Positions 15,001 through 27,480 of a stretch of DNA of 64,000 bases are shown here, piece by piece. Source of the DNA: Setomelanomma holmii (taxonomy: Eukaryota > Ascomycota > Dothideomycetes > Pleosporales > Phaeosphaeriaceae). Location of the stretch: positions 229,305 through 293,304 of the forward strand of contig ML978186.1 of the NCBI GenBank assembly GCA_010015745.1, written 5' to 3'. Each line of letters opens with the position of its first letter. The stretch's first letter is position 1. The notes beneath the pieces were generated by a model. That model worked only from the letters and a program-made list of their open reading frames with translations, was not told the origin of the DNA and searched no databases. Position numbers and translations under genes: made by a program.

Positions 15001-18000
15001 AGAACCCGGGAGCCAGGATGGAAGCCCAGCTTTGAGCCATGGGCCTCAGCGCTAGTGACCATGGCGGAATGCTCAAGAACAACTCCTTTGGGTCTACCTG
15101 TGCTTCCACTCGTGAAAATGACGAAGCATGGATTGTGAGGCTCAACACCGGTGTTGGGTGGGCCGCTTTGAGTTGGCAGTGAATTGAGGAAAGCATCATC
15201 GACTACAATAACGTTTCGTATGAGACCACTAAACTTTTCTGATCGTATGGCTGTCGTTAAGACAACCGTGGCAGACGCATCTTCCAATCGTGTCTGGAGG
15301 GCCGGTGTTGGGTGCTTGGCGTCTAGCGGAACGGCTGCTCCGCCTGCTTTGAGTACTGAAAGCATAGCAACCACAGCATATGCGCTCTTGTCGAAGCACG
15401 TGGGGACAAATGTTTCAGGTTTGACACCTAGGCCGACAAGATGGTGCGCCAAACGGTCGGTGACTGCGGCGAGCTCAGTGTACGTGTAGTTCTTGTCATA
15501 TCCGCGGACAGCTGGTTGTTCAGGTTGCGAAAACACCCAAGAAGCAAATTTGTGATGTACACAATCATTGAGCGTGGGAGGCATGACGTTCCAAACCTGG
15601 ATTTGCTGCCAATGTTGACCGCTGAGAAAGTCTAGAGCAGACACAGGACGCTTTGCATGATAAGTGATGTTCTCAAGAGCCTGGATAAAAGTGCTAGCGA
15701 CATTTGCAGCTTGTCCAGCGGAGAGGTGGTCGGTCCAGTAATCAAGCTCCACGGCCACAGTTGTGTCACCAATCTCGACATTGATGCTGACCGGATACTC
15801 TGTCGGATCATAGATGGCAGCAACCTCCCGCATGTTGACGCTGGTGGCTTCGACAGGCACATCTGGTGGTAGACGTCGGTAAGACAGCGCGGTATTGAAA
15901 AGATTAGCACCGGACAAGTTCAACAGGTGCTGGACCTCAGCTAGGGCAATGTGACGATGCGGAAGCGCTTCCATGAAGCTCCTTTGCACATCCTGAATGA
16001 CATCGAGGAGGCAACGCGAGCTCTCGGTAAGATTCACCCGGCACACCAATGTATTTATCATTGGCCCAACCATATCCTGAACGCGGTGAATGTCCTCGGC
16101 ATCGCGAGCTGATGTAAGATAGCCAAAGGTAACATCGCTACTTCCTACGTAGCAGCTGAGGGTGAGCGCCCAGGCCGTATGAAATATGTTCGAGAGGGTT
16201 ATGCCATTCGAATTGCAGAAACTCTGCAAGTCTGGCATATTGAAGCTGTCCATATCTAGTCGAATAGAGACCAATTGCTTGTCAAGAGTCTTTCCATCGT
16301 CAAGAATAGGAAAAGAGCAGACGTCGCTTCCATTCAAGTACGACTTCCAAAACTCTAGGCTATTTTCTCGAAGTTGTTCATTCAGCCACGAAATGTAATC
16401 ACTGTATGGCGCGCCCTCTCCGCGAAGCCGTCCTTCGCATGCTTGGCGAAGCTCGCTCGCGAGCAAGCTCATGGAATGACCATCCATAATGGCATGGCTA
16501 ATGTCAAGAGAGCAGAGAACTTGGCCATCGGTGGTGGCACATATTGTAAAGCGGTGATTTGGGCACTTGCCGTTACTGTAGCTGATCGCGCGCTGTGATT
16601 TGATAATCGCCACCGCGTCATCCGCGCTTTCGCAGTCGCGATGTACAATATTGGGCTCGATCCGCTTGAGAACAACTTGACTGTATAGGCCCTCTTGAAT
16701 GCCGAAATTCTCCAGGAAAACGGTCCTGAGAGCTGGGTGGCGCTGAACGACTCGCCGCCACGCGTTGGCGACGAGTTCTCCATCAAGACAACCTTGCTGG
16801 ACGCTCAGCTCATGAAGTGTAGCAGCGGCATAGAAGCCGGCGTCCCTATTTTGTGATAGCAACAGCCCTTCTTGCATGTTCGAGCAAGGATAAGCATCTT
16901 CAATCTCAGAAGGTGTGATACCAGAGGCCGATAAGCTCTCTAGCATAGCATCGAAGCGCTCTTCATTCAGTGAGAGCAACGGAAAGTCGCTCAGCGTGGG
17001 TGCAGGTTCACGGATCACAAGTCCGCGAATTGTTTTGGAAAGTGTGTTGCGGCATTCTGATACCCATTGCTGAACAAGGTCCTGATGTTTCATATGACGA
17101 TTGAATGTGAAGGCAAACTTGAGGTGACCTTTGAACACGATGGCTGATATCTCGAATAACCCCCAGCGCGGGGTAATATGTCCAAAGTCGGATGTGCCAC
17201 CTGCAGCGCGGTATTCTCCGGCCATCGTATCAAGGGGTTGAAGCAGTGCATCTGCACGTTCAAGTTGTTGATACTGTCCGAGGTAGTTGAAAAGTATCTC
17301 CATGGGCCAATGTGTCTGGTACTGTTCGCGGCCTTCCTCGGTAAGGCACCTGCGGGCGAAGTAAGGCCGCCCATTCCCGGGTATCTTCCGTTTGAAGTCT
17401 TTGACTTTACGAACCGTTTCGATTGGGTCATCGGACGGCTTCACAAGAATGGGAGAAAGCGCAGTGAACCATCCAACGGTGCGAGAGATGTCAAGTTCCG
17501 AACTCCACGGTTCTCTTCCATGACCTTCATTGAAGATTGCGGGGATCGGTCTGTCCACGAATACACGCGACCAAGATTGAATGAGAGCGGCAAGCAGAAG
17601 CTCGACAGGCTCTGTTTTGAAAGCCGTGTGGCAATCAGTCAAGAAAGCTGCGCTAGTGTCCGAGTCCAGCTCGAACAAGGCATGGCTTGCGTTGCCGTAG
17701 GTGTTGTCTTCTCGATTGATGCCCCAGTAGTCAAAATCCAGGGGTGGCACACTGACGGGCGGAAGCACCTTGTCGGACTCCAGGGTTTCCGCGTGTTCAA
17801 CCTGTAGTTCCGCCCATTTTTGGAAGGGTAGAGCTGGAGGCAGTAGCTCACCACCTCGCAAGATTTCCTCTAGCTCTTCCAGCATCAATCGCCACGAAAC
17901 AAGGTCGACGACGATGTGGTGAGCGGTGAGGAACGCAAATTGGTCTTTGCCAAAGTCAAAGAAGTCGGCAGCAAATAGGGGCCCTTGCTCAAGATCTAGG

Positions 18001-18776
18001 CAATGTTGCGAGTCCTCGATCATGGCATCGATTTCGTGTTTCGACGTGACTTCTCTGCTACGAAATCGGTAAGAGCCGCTTATGTCATCTATGCATTCGG
18101 CAGTTTGTTAGTCTTGACCCGTATGGTAGATGTCCAAATCTGCAAAAGACGCGCACTGCCGTAAAGCAAAGACATGCAACACCGTCAGGGGCTACACTTA
18201 CTTGTCAGCCGTTGTTGCCAGCCAAAATCAGTCGATTTGGAGAAACGAGCGCGCAGCATGGAATGGCGCGCGACCAGTTGCTGCACTGCTGCGCGGAACT
18301 CGTCCGCAGATGTTCGTTGCTTAACCTGAAGATAGAACGACTGATTGAAGTGGCCACGGCCTTCATTTGGTCGCTGGAAGTACAGCGACTGGATTGGCGT
18401 CAAGTTGAAGGGTTCATCGAAGGATTCCACAGTGTCGTATGAGATGTGCTCGATTTGCTTAACAGCTTCTACTAATTGGGAAACAGATCGGCTGCGCAGC
18501 ACTTCTTGCACGCCAAGACCAATGCCCTCTTTGCGACACTGGCCTACGACCTGCATTGCAGAGATAGAGTCTCCGCCAACAGCGAGAAAGGGCTGATCGA
18601 GTGCAACATGAGGCAAGTTCAGAACGTGTGCCCATATTGACTGCAATCTCTTTTCCATTTGGCCAAGTGATGAGTTCGAAAGCTTCTGAAGGAGGAGTGA
18701 GCTTCATGTAAAAGGCGTTCACAGCACACGATCTTAACCATACCTCTTGTGGGGATCCAATCACGGTTGAATCCAT
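1..18776 (-). CDS. Multimodular non-ribosomal peptide synthetase, 3' end outside window
   Basis: Assembles a peptide on carrier domains. Five exons by eye: 18776-18744, 18685-18202, 18088-14370, 14315-2702, 2649-1 (still open), at least 6166 aa. Domains with approximate residues: T1 (Ser51), E1 (HHIVVDLVSW at 229), C1 (SHAIMDG near 703), A1 (TSGSTG near 1168), T2 (near 1574), C2 (HHAVYDG near 1780), A2, T3 (near 2653), E2 (HHLVVDVVSW near 2840), C3 (SHAINDG near 3310), A3 (TSGTTG near 3775), T4 (LGGNS near 4208), C4 (HHSLYDG near 4415), A4 (near 4705-5200), T5 (near 5287), E3 (HHLVIDVVSW), partial C5 (NHAVVDG). All four A domains keep the A10 lysine. C domains following E domains have SH or NH as first motif residues, as expected for D-accepting C domains. 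No A domain precedes T1. The start is the first ATG after an upstream in-frame stop. The nearest neighbour is a divergent ABC exporter. Product not identified. Confidence 0.95.
2650..2701 (-). other. GC-AG intron inside the NRPS T5 domain
   Basis: Reading on the minus strand, the exon ends ...TGG CTA G and the next bases are GCAAGC, not GT. The 52-nt intron has an ACTAAT-like branch site and ends TTACTTAG. Removing it restores WLGLGGDSITAMQ, the carrier-domain core with the phosphopantetheine serine. Reading through gives a stop after 14 codons. GC-AG introns are a known minor class. The junction is inferred, not shown by transcripts. Confidence 0.8.
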
Positions 18777-21700
18777 AGTATTCGATGGTGACCTGCTATT
18801 AGTTCCGCGATGTAGACTGATTCTTACCGTGTCGTCTGATTGTTATGATTTCGGAGAGTCCTTGGGATCAATTGAAGGTTTACAAAAGCTGAAGTAGTCC
18901 ATCGGCATTAAGCTTCTGGCCTGTCACAATCATCCGGCATTGTCTGCTTGCGTCTTGGAACTTGTTCCACAGATGGCGCCTCGCAAACCGACGTTGATGC
19001 CGCCATCCCAGTTCTCTAGCGGGCATGAAGTCATAGTCAGGCATCTATTCTACTCTAGGTCAGCCACAATTGCTCGACGCTTTCGTATTGCCATAGCCGG
19101 TGCCTGCAGACGAGCAGCGAAGACCGGGGCACCGAGGCGCCATTTTGACACCGGCATGCTGCCAAAAAGGATGACTATGGCAGCTTCAGAACGGCGCTGT
19201 CATCAATAGGTACCGGCATGCGCCTGTAGGTGCCATTGGCTGCGCTGCGGTGTCGAAAGCTCTGCAGCTGCGGCCACGAGGCCCGCGCGACAGGAGCCAG
19301 CATCTTACTTGCAATGAATGCGATGCACCCGGCGGCGGCTGTATAGTGGTTGTATATTGTGGCTTGCTGTGTCCAGCGAACACGAGATGCGGGGACGGCG
19401 GTGTTACAATGGCGAAGGTGGTGGAGGAAGTAAATGTGAGGCAAGATGACGATCGCGCTAAGCCGCGTTATGTAAGCCAGTAACAACAAGGAAGGCACCA
19501 AGACTTTGGGAGTCGTCGGCGTCTTGAGCTTTACCACTTCAGCTACCCACACAGAACGGATGATGGGCCTCCGGTGTCGCGCCATCGATGATCCGCTTGC
19601 CGCGATTCCTCCAACGTCCATCGTGCTCGTTATCCCTGCAGTCATCATCGACGAACAGGCTGCAGAATCCTCCGCGGCACTCACACATGGCGTTGGACAA
19701 TTTTCGCTCGCTGATGTCTGACTGACCAAATGCTCCGCGCAAAGACTTCTGTACCTGGGCCTTTCTCGTCAATCATTTGACCCTCACTGGACGCCTCCTG
19801 TGACTTTGTTGTCGCTCACTCCGACATCGCCATAATCGTTGTCGACGTGGCGGCCCCTAGATCCGTCGCGGCCGCTTTCCAAGGTCCCGCCCGCCCGCCT
19901 ACCCTTCTTATGGCATTGCGCTAGAAACCCGCGGTTCTAGAGGCGGATCCAAACAATTCCATCTTCACTTGGACCAGCTTCCTGCAATCTTGGCGATGGC
20001 GGGTGCGGATCCTTGCTTCCACATTTCTGCGTCCGTGCGCATGACATCTACGACCGGTGGCTTAACTTACCCGGCTGCTGCCGTTCGTGTTTCCAGTGCC
20101 CTGGAACCACAACACCATTTTCTAACTTGCTTACCGGTAATCTTCAAAATTCTTGGAATTGCGGGGAATCCACAGCAATCCATGTCCTTCTGGAAGCAGA
20201 GGCGCCCGTGGCGTACTGAGGACCAGCAGCACATCTCAGCGGTCATACCGCGGCGTTCTCCCAAAAAATTTGTCTAGGACTTTTCCAGCTATGAGGACCC
20301 AGTTCCTACTGTACGCTTTCGGCCCGTCGAGCTCGCTTGTCAGATCTGCCTGCCTTGTTCGTTCGAAATAGCTCAGCCTTGTGGGAACTCTAGCTTAGTT
20401 TGGTAGCTAAGACTTGAGGGCGGGCATCAGGGTTCTAACATTACCCGTACGAGCTGTGTACGTATTACCATCTCAGAAGGCTCTGATTGAGACGACTAGC
20501 AGATTCACGTAGATGGTCAGGAAATCACATCCTACATGGCATGATTGCCGATTCTTCAAGGGAGTAAGATCTACAATGCGCCGAATTGTCAGCATACGCA
20601 GGGACCGAAGGATTAGTCCTTGTAATTGCCGGCATTGTTCATCAAATCTTGCTCGGAATATGCTATGCTATCTAGACGTCCACAACCAGAATGGACGACG
20701 GCTTGCAGTCAAACGGATGTAAGGCCATGGTCTCCGCATGCAGGCCCTCAGCTAGTCACTCACTAGGCCTATGTATTGATTGCAACCAACAGCCAGCTCA
20801 CGCCGCGTCGGTCCTCTAACTCAGTCTGCTCTGGAGCCTAAAATGCAACCTTGCCAGCTTCTCGAAAAGGTGATCGCATATGAACGTGCTTCTCGCCTCG
20901 TCTTGGCGGAGACCCGCACGCAGGTCTCGTCAGCAGTGGCGTGCTATGACGGTTCGACATGCTCTACGAAACAAGTGTCTAGAAGGACGCAGCAGTTGAC
21001 ACCATTCCACATGACCTGACTCGCCTCTGAGTGGAAATAATGGCATTCAACGGGCCAGCATGGCCGTTGTGTAACCTTGGACGAAATGTAAAGCAGGTTT
21101 TGGATGCAGAGCTCCCTACATGGCGCCTGGCGGTACGAACTTCATCGACACGAACACGTTTGTTGTAACGTGCTCCGAGACAAGCCAGGCAAGGACTGTT
21201 CGTTGCTGATCCTCGCCAACGAACTGCTGCATCAATACGCGGCTACCCGTCGAATGGATCCGGCGCTTAGCATAGACGGCATGCTACACATCAAAGCCGT
21301 GATGTTGAGATCTCTCGAGTATGTACGCTCGATGTTCGATTGTCTTCCCTGGTCGCACTGATCCTTGTTGCACAGTCGTGTACCTGTCAGTGCACATCTG
21401 GCAGGATCGTCGAATTGCAGCGCTGATCGTCGGAGCTGGGCCAGGCAATGCCGAGCGAATAGCGTGCTTGCGCAATTAGGGTTGAGGATCATGTTCTGAG
21501 CCAGTGGATGGCACCGCGCAAATGCACTCTGATGGGAGTGACGCCGATTCTTGCTCCAAATAAGGCTAAAGCAGACACGAATCCGTACGTAAACCCTTGT
21601 CGTGCGACAAATTAACAACTGCTGTAGCTTCACCGACACGATCGCCACAGGTTCCAGGACCCGTTGTTCACGCTTCCATTGCATCAATTTCTCTCTGCCG

Positions 21701-22179
21701 GTAAATTCTTTCCCAAAACCCGGATTTGGAGATATCTAGCGTCGTGAACCATCAACGCAGCCAGCCACGGCCTGCATGAACTCTCGTGATGTCGTCAGAA
21801 AAGGGTAGCTGCATATAGTAGGTCAGCTCCATTGAGGTCCACGTACCGCTATAGCCTCCAGCTTGGTTAGGTGTCTTTCCACATCGCCGCCAGGGTCCTT
21901 GACAGGCGTGGTGGCATTACAGGGTCCATGACAATCGAGCTATGCCCAGCAAGAAAGTACTGCCCGAGCTCGACGGCAAGCTCACCGCAAATCAAGAGCG
22001 CCGCTGAGGTAGTGGAGTAGATTCTAAGGTTCTGCCACCGGCTGACCTGATTCGTGCGAGACTGTTGATCCTCATTGCACCATGCCAATACCAAATGGTG
22101 CACCCACATTTCTCCAAGTTTTCCCACCTGGTGCCCGCAACAGAGCCCAGTGAACTCGGACACTGATCAACCTATCGCA
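18777..22179. promoter_or_regulatory. Gene-free intergenic region between divergent NRPS and ABC transporter
   Basis: About 3.4 kb lie between the NRPS start codon (minus) and the ABC transporter start codon (plus). No frame shows NRPS adenylation motifs, other recognisable domains or a convincing spliced gene. The longest open frame is 184 codons (minus, 19175-19729), of composition unlike its neighbours. The region must hold both promoters. A CCAAT pentamer lies at 22085-22089, about 90 bases before the transporter ATG. I could not identify a specific regulator site. Confidence 0.5.
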
Positions 22180-25100
22180 ATGGCATCAAATTCTGCTCAG
22201 ATTTGTGCATTGGTGGACGACACGTTTGGGCCGTGGGCTGGACCAGATTGCAGAGGTGCGTGGGCTACACAGTATTCTCATCAGGCACAGGCCAGTGCTA
22301 ACATTGCATCAAGGCGGATTCGATTTTGTACTGCTTTTCGAGGAAACCTTCCTTACAATATTACCTCTGATTCTCATTCTCAGCATTGCGCCATTTCGTA
22401 TAGTTTACATTTGGAGAAAACAGACACAGGTCCGAAAGTCGAAGTTGCTGTACACAAAGCTGGTAAGATGAGCCTGGCGAAACACATCTCTACCAACAGG
22501 AGCTTACTTGTATGGACAGCTAGTATGGCCAATTCTTGTCATATTCGATATGGTGCATCTCATTTTATGGGTCAACCACAAAGGTTCGCAGAATCGCGGT
22601 GCGATCCCAGCCGCCATCCTAGGCTTTGTGGGCGCACTCGTACTTACCCTCCTATCGTATCTCGAGCACATGCGATCGATACGGCCTTCGTGGCTCCTGA
22701 ACGTTTACCTCCTTCTCACTGTCTGCTTCGATACGGCTCGCTCGCGGACTTACTCGCTTAGTCCAGATCTCGTCACTATATCCACGGTCTTCACATCGCG
22801 CGTCGGCATAAAACTGATCTTGGCCATAATCGAAGCGCGCCCGAAGCGGCACTTGCGGCTTGCTGAGTTCTCAGATTGTCCACCGGAGGTTACAAGTGGT
22901 CCGTACAAACGCGCACTGTTCTGGTGGCTCAACGCGCTGTTCAAGAAGGGATATGCGGAGTCACTGACCGTGGACGACCTTTTCGGCTTGGATAAACATC
23001 TGCAATCCGACTATCTGCACCATTTGCTTGGGTCGGCATGGGACAGACGTAAGTTGTGTTCAGTTTCGGTCATGCTGCGCGCATCGACTGACGGCGATCG
23101 TGTTTAGTTCCTCGCGCGGGCGCGCATTCGCTCTTGGTAGCCACGCTGAAGAGGCTCAAATGGCCAGTCTTGGCAGTCGTCCCACCACGACTCTGTCTGA
23201 TCGGATTCAATTTTTGTCAACCGTTCCTGATCAACCGGGCCGTCACGTTTTCCCAGCAACCTGTCACGACCCAAACGACCAACATCGGCTATGGATTGAT
23301 CGGCGCCTATGTTTTGGTCTTCGTTGGGATCGCGGTATGTCTATATCCTGCTTAGCCGAGCATGCCGATCAATGCAGTACCATTCGCTAACAGCTCGCGC
23401 AGGTCTCAACGGGCCAACACCAGCACAAGACGTTCAGATTCATCACAATGATGCGAGGAGGGCTGATCTCGATGCTCTACGGCAAAGCTACGGAGGTCGC
23501 ATTGACAGATGTCGATACGGCTTCCTCGTTGACGCTTATGAGCGCAGACATTGAGCGTATCGTCACGGGAATGGAAACTGGCCACGAGGTCTGGAGTAAC
23601 ATACTTGAGATTGGCTTGGCGATGTACTTGCTCCAACGAGAGCTGGGAGTGGCTTGTGCAATCCCTATAGGTGTAGCCATCAGTAAGCTCATCCAGTCAT
23701 CTTCGATGCTGTGTCTGGCTAACAATCCTGTCAGTCTCGTTTCTTGGCTCATTGGGCGCAACTAGCCTCGTGATGCAACGCCAAGCACTGTGGCTTGAGG
23801 CAATCGAGCGCCGTATCTCTGCTACAGCGGCTATGCTAGATTCAATGAAGGGCGTCAAGATGTGTGGTCTCACAAACGTCTTACGAGAAGATTTGCAGCG
23901 ACTTCGCGTGGACGAGCTCGAGATCTCGAAAAAGTTCAGGAAGTTGCTGATCTGGACGATGATGATTTGTTTGTTACCACGCACCAGTATTCGTCGTTGC
24001 TTTTACTAACTCTGCCTAGCATACATCTCACCTATTGTCTCGCCCATCCTTGCCTTCGCAATGTTCTCATTAATCGCAGCCAAGACCAATGGTGGAAGCA
24101 CACTCGACACTGCAACGGTGTTCACGTCTCTTTCTCTCTTCACACTCCTCGCAGAGCCTCTCAGCTCGCTTATTATGGCACTCTCAGCACTCATGGGTGG
24201 TGTGGGTTCATTCAAGCGGATCCAAGAATTTCTCTCCATGGAAGCCAGGGTCGAGCGACGTAAGTTTCCATCCATCCATGGCAGTATTGCGTCAAGTGTC
24301 AGCATCGATTCAAAGTCCGATAAGCATTCCGACATGTCGAAGAAGGATCGGTTCTCTATAGAGCTCTTCGAGATGAACTCGTTAGGCTGTCATGCAATCG
24401 TCATCGAGAACGGGCTCTTTGGGTGGGACAAAGCCGAACCGTCGGGTACTCTGCATGGCGTTAACATGATCGTCCCGCGCGGGAAGATTACCATGGTCGT
24501 GGGACCTGTAGGGTGTGGTAAATCAACCCTGATAAAGGCCGTCCTTGGTGAGCTGCCGGTCATGGGTGGCACATTACAGCTGTCATCCCTGCGGATCGCC
24601 CTGTGCGACCAGACTGCATGGCACGTGAACGGCACAGTGCAGCAGAGCATTATCGGCGAGTCGGCTTTCGATCAGCGCTTCTATTCTGCAGTTGTTCGTA
24701 GCTGCGCCTTAGATGAAGATCTACGTCAATTGCCCCAAGGAGATCAGACAGAGATTGGGAGCAAGGGTATTGCATTGAGCGGTGGCCAGAGCCAACGTAT
24801 AGTGAGGCACCCCATCGTTCACCCCGCTCCCATCCCGCGCTTGCTGACACACCCTCTCATCAGGCGCTTGCGAGAGCGATATATGCCCAAAAGGACATCG
24901 TCATCCTCGATGACTGTCTCAGTGGTCTTGATGGGCAGACCGAGAACAAGATCTGGCACGGTTTATTTGGCCGCGATGGTCTTCTCAAGCGATGTCGGAC
25001 AACAGTCCTCATCGCTTCATCATCATGTAAGTCACCATGACCCCGCCTCAGACTTTTCGCTACTGACGCAATTCGCTTGCCACAGCAAAACGCCTGCCTT

Positions 25101-27480
25101 ACTGCGATCACATCGTCGCACTCAGTAAGGAAGGTAGCATCGCTGAACAAGGTACATTTGAGAAGCTCAATGGCACTGGCGGCTACGTGTCGGGCTTTGA
25201 TCTCGCTCTGCCTGACTGGGAGTTCACGCCTGAGAAGCACGAGTACGAGGCCCCGTCGAGATATACTGAGCGTCAAGTCGCTACACAAGTCACTGAAGAG
25301 GAGCTTCAAGCAGAGGCAAACCGTCGCACTGGCGATTTCGCCATCTACCGCTACTATGTAGGGTCAGTTGGTTGGATACCCACCATCATTTTCATTGTTT
25401 CCTGCAGCATTTTCATTTTTGGCATCTCATTTCCATGTAAGTCGACCTGCACCTGCTTGAGTCTTTAACCACTGACTGGTCACAGCTATCTGGGTCAAGC
25501 TCTGGGCGGAGTATAACGAAAAGCATCCGAATCAGCGTCTTGATTTCTACCTGGGTGTGTATGCTGCACTTGGTGCGGCGGCTTTCATCTTTCTTGGAGT
25601 CAGCTGCTGGTAAGTACTCAACCCGACTTCTTTGACCGAGCTGACACATTACACAGGCAGTTGATCATTACTATGGTACCACGTTCTGGCGTGAGCTTCC
25701 ATAAGAGGCTTCTTGATACAGTCCTCGGGTATGTGAACTAATAACCGTCGAGTCGAGGTTTACTGATGCGCAAAAGGTCTCCCATGTCATTCTTCTCCAC
25801 TGTAGACACCGGCGTCACGTTGAACCGCTTCAGTCAGGATCTCATGCTCATTGACATGGAGCTACCGGTGGCTGCTCTGAACACGTTCGCAAGTGAGTGC
25901 TCTGCCGACCGTGTTAGAGACCAATCGGTTGCTGACGTGCCAACAGCTTTCATGCTTTGCATAGCTCAAATGGCGCTCATTGCAGTGGCGGCGCCATTCG
26001 CAGCCATTTCCTTCCCCATAGTGGGAATCAGTGTCTTCTTCATCCAAAAGTTCTACCTTCGCACCTCGCGCCAGCTGCGGTTCCTTGACCTGGAAGCAAA
26101 GTCGCCGTTATACACCCAATTCAATGAGATCTTGGAGGGTCTGGCAACGATCAGAGCTTTTGGCTGGCAAGGTTTTGTTGAGGAAAAGGCAAAGATCCTG
26201 CTCGATCGCAGTCAACGCCCTTTCTACCTGCTCTTCGCGGTCCAGCGATGGTTGACACTTGTGCTCGACTTTGTCGTTGCAGCTGTCGCAACCATCCTCA
26301 TCATCCTTGTTGTCTCGCTGAGAGGAAAGTTGAGCGCTGGCTACGTTGGGGTTGCTCTTCTAAATGTTGTGCTCTTCTCGCAGAGCATCAAGCTACTAAT
26401 TACGTTCTGGACACAACTCGAGACACATATCGGTAGCGTGGCGAGGATCAAGAACTTCACGACTAACCCTGCGGCTGAAGATAAGGACACTGAGGATCAC
26501 ATCCCGCCGGCTGTTTGGCCAAGTCGCGGTAGGATCGACTTCAACGACATCACCGCCCATCACAAGTACGCAACTTCTGTCAATTCAAATGCAGCGCAGC
26601 TAACCACTCGTTCAGGGCCGGCGAGCCTGTTATCCAAGACTTCTCACTCAGCATCAAGACAGGCGAGAAAGTCGCTGTCGTCGGCCGCACCGGCAGGTAA
26701 GCAAGTCCTCAAAGTTGACATTATTCTCAGTCTGACCTACTGCGCAGCGGCAAATCCTCTCTCGTCCTCTCCCTGTTCCGCATGATCGAACTCTCCCACG
26801 GCAGCATCACTATCGATGCGCTCCCCATCCACCGCATCCCTCGTCAAACAATCCGATCTCGCCTCATCGGTCTGCCACAAGACGCGTACCTGCTCCCCGG
26901 CTCTGTGCGTCTCAACGCCGATCCCCTAAAGCAGAGCACCGACAAGGCCATCATCCAGGCCCTCAAGGATGTCAATCTTTGGGACGAAGTCATCGTCGCC
27001 AAGGGCGATGCGGAGAAGTATGCGCATCCACTCGATGTTCTGGTCGAGGAGCTTCATTTGAGTCACGGCCAACGGCAATTGTTCTGTATTGCGCGTGCGC
27101 TCCTACGACGCGAGAAGAGTAGTATCCTAGTCATTGACGAAGCAACTTCGAAGTAAGCTTTGCCTCCAATATATATCTCGCATCTACTAACCTCCCCATC
27201 CAGCCTCGACGCCTCCTCAGACAACCATGTTCAACGCCTCCTCCGCGCCAGATTCCCATCTCACACCATCATCGCCGTTGCACACAAACTCGACACAATC
27301 CTCGATTTCGACAAAGTCATCGTCATGAACCAGGGTAGTCTAGTCGAGTACGGCGAGCCGTATAAGCTCTTGGAGCAGCAGGGGAGTTGGTTTAAGAGTT
27401 TGTATGAGGATGTCGGGCGCGGGGGAAGGGGTGGCGAGGGAGAAGTGGTTGTTGATGAGATTGAGAATTTGAGGGGATAG
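22180..27480 (+). CDS. ABCC-type (MRP-like) full-size ABC transporter
   Basis: ATP-driven exporter, probably plasma-membrane or vacuolar. Fifteen introns (22256-22313, 22463-22519, 23049-23107, 23335-23402, 23683-23734, 23969-24019, 24802-24863, 25027-25085, 25437-25485, 25610-25656, 25729-25776, 25893-25946, 26566-26615, 26697-26747, 27153-27203) leave 1494 aa in one frame. An N-terminal TMD0 (FDFVLLFEETFLTILP) is followed by TMD1, NBD1 (Walker A GPVGCGKST, signature LSGGQSQR, Walker B VILDDCLSGLD), TMD2 (NRFSQDLMLIDMELP) and NBD2 (GRTGSGKSS, LSHGQRQL, ILVIDEATS). NBD1 has Asp where the catalytic Glu usually sits, as in many ABCC proteins. The gene is divergent from the NRPS, which suggests export of or self-resistance to the peptide. 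For intron 2 the acceptor at 22499 breaks the frame; the one at 22519 keeps it and gives LLYTKL-LVWPIL. Confidence 0.93.

Noticed and set aside
17178..17807. 209-codon plus-strand frame inside the NRPS
   Set aside because: Lies antisense to the E1 domain, whose minus-strand motifs (RTVGWFT, EGHGRE) prove the coding strand.
19175..19729. 184-codon frame on the minus strand in the NRPS-ABC gap
   Set aside because: Ala/Ser-rich with no motif, no splice context and several overlapping frames of equal quality on the other strand; looks like chance.
22463..22499. 37-nt intron in the ABC transporter ending at the first AG
   Set aside because: Too short and shifts the frame into a stop; the acceptor at 22519 gives a 57-nt intron and keeps the frame.
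22075..22761. 228-codon plus-strand frame overlapping the start of the ABC transporter
   Set aside because: Only the part from the ATG at 22180 to the donor at 22255 is used as exon 1; the rest is intron or out-of-frame reading of TMD0 sequence.
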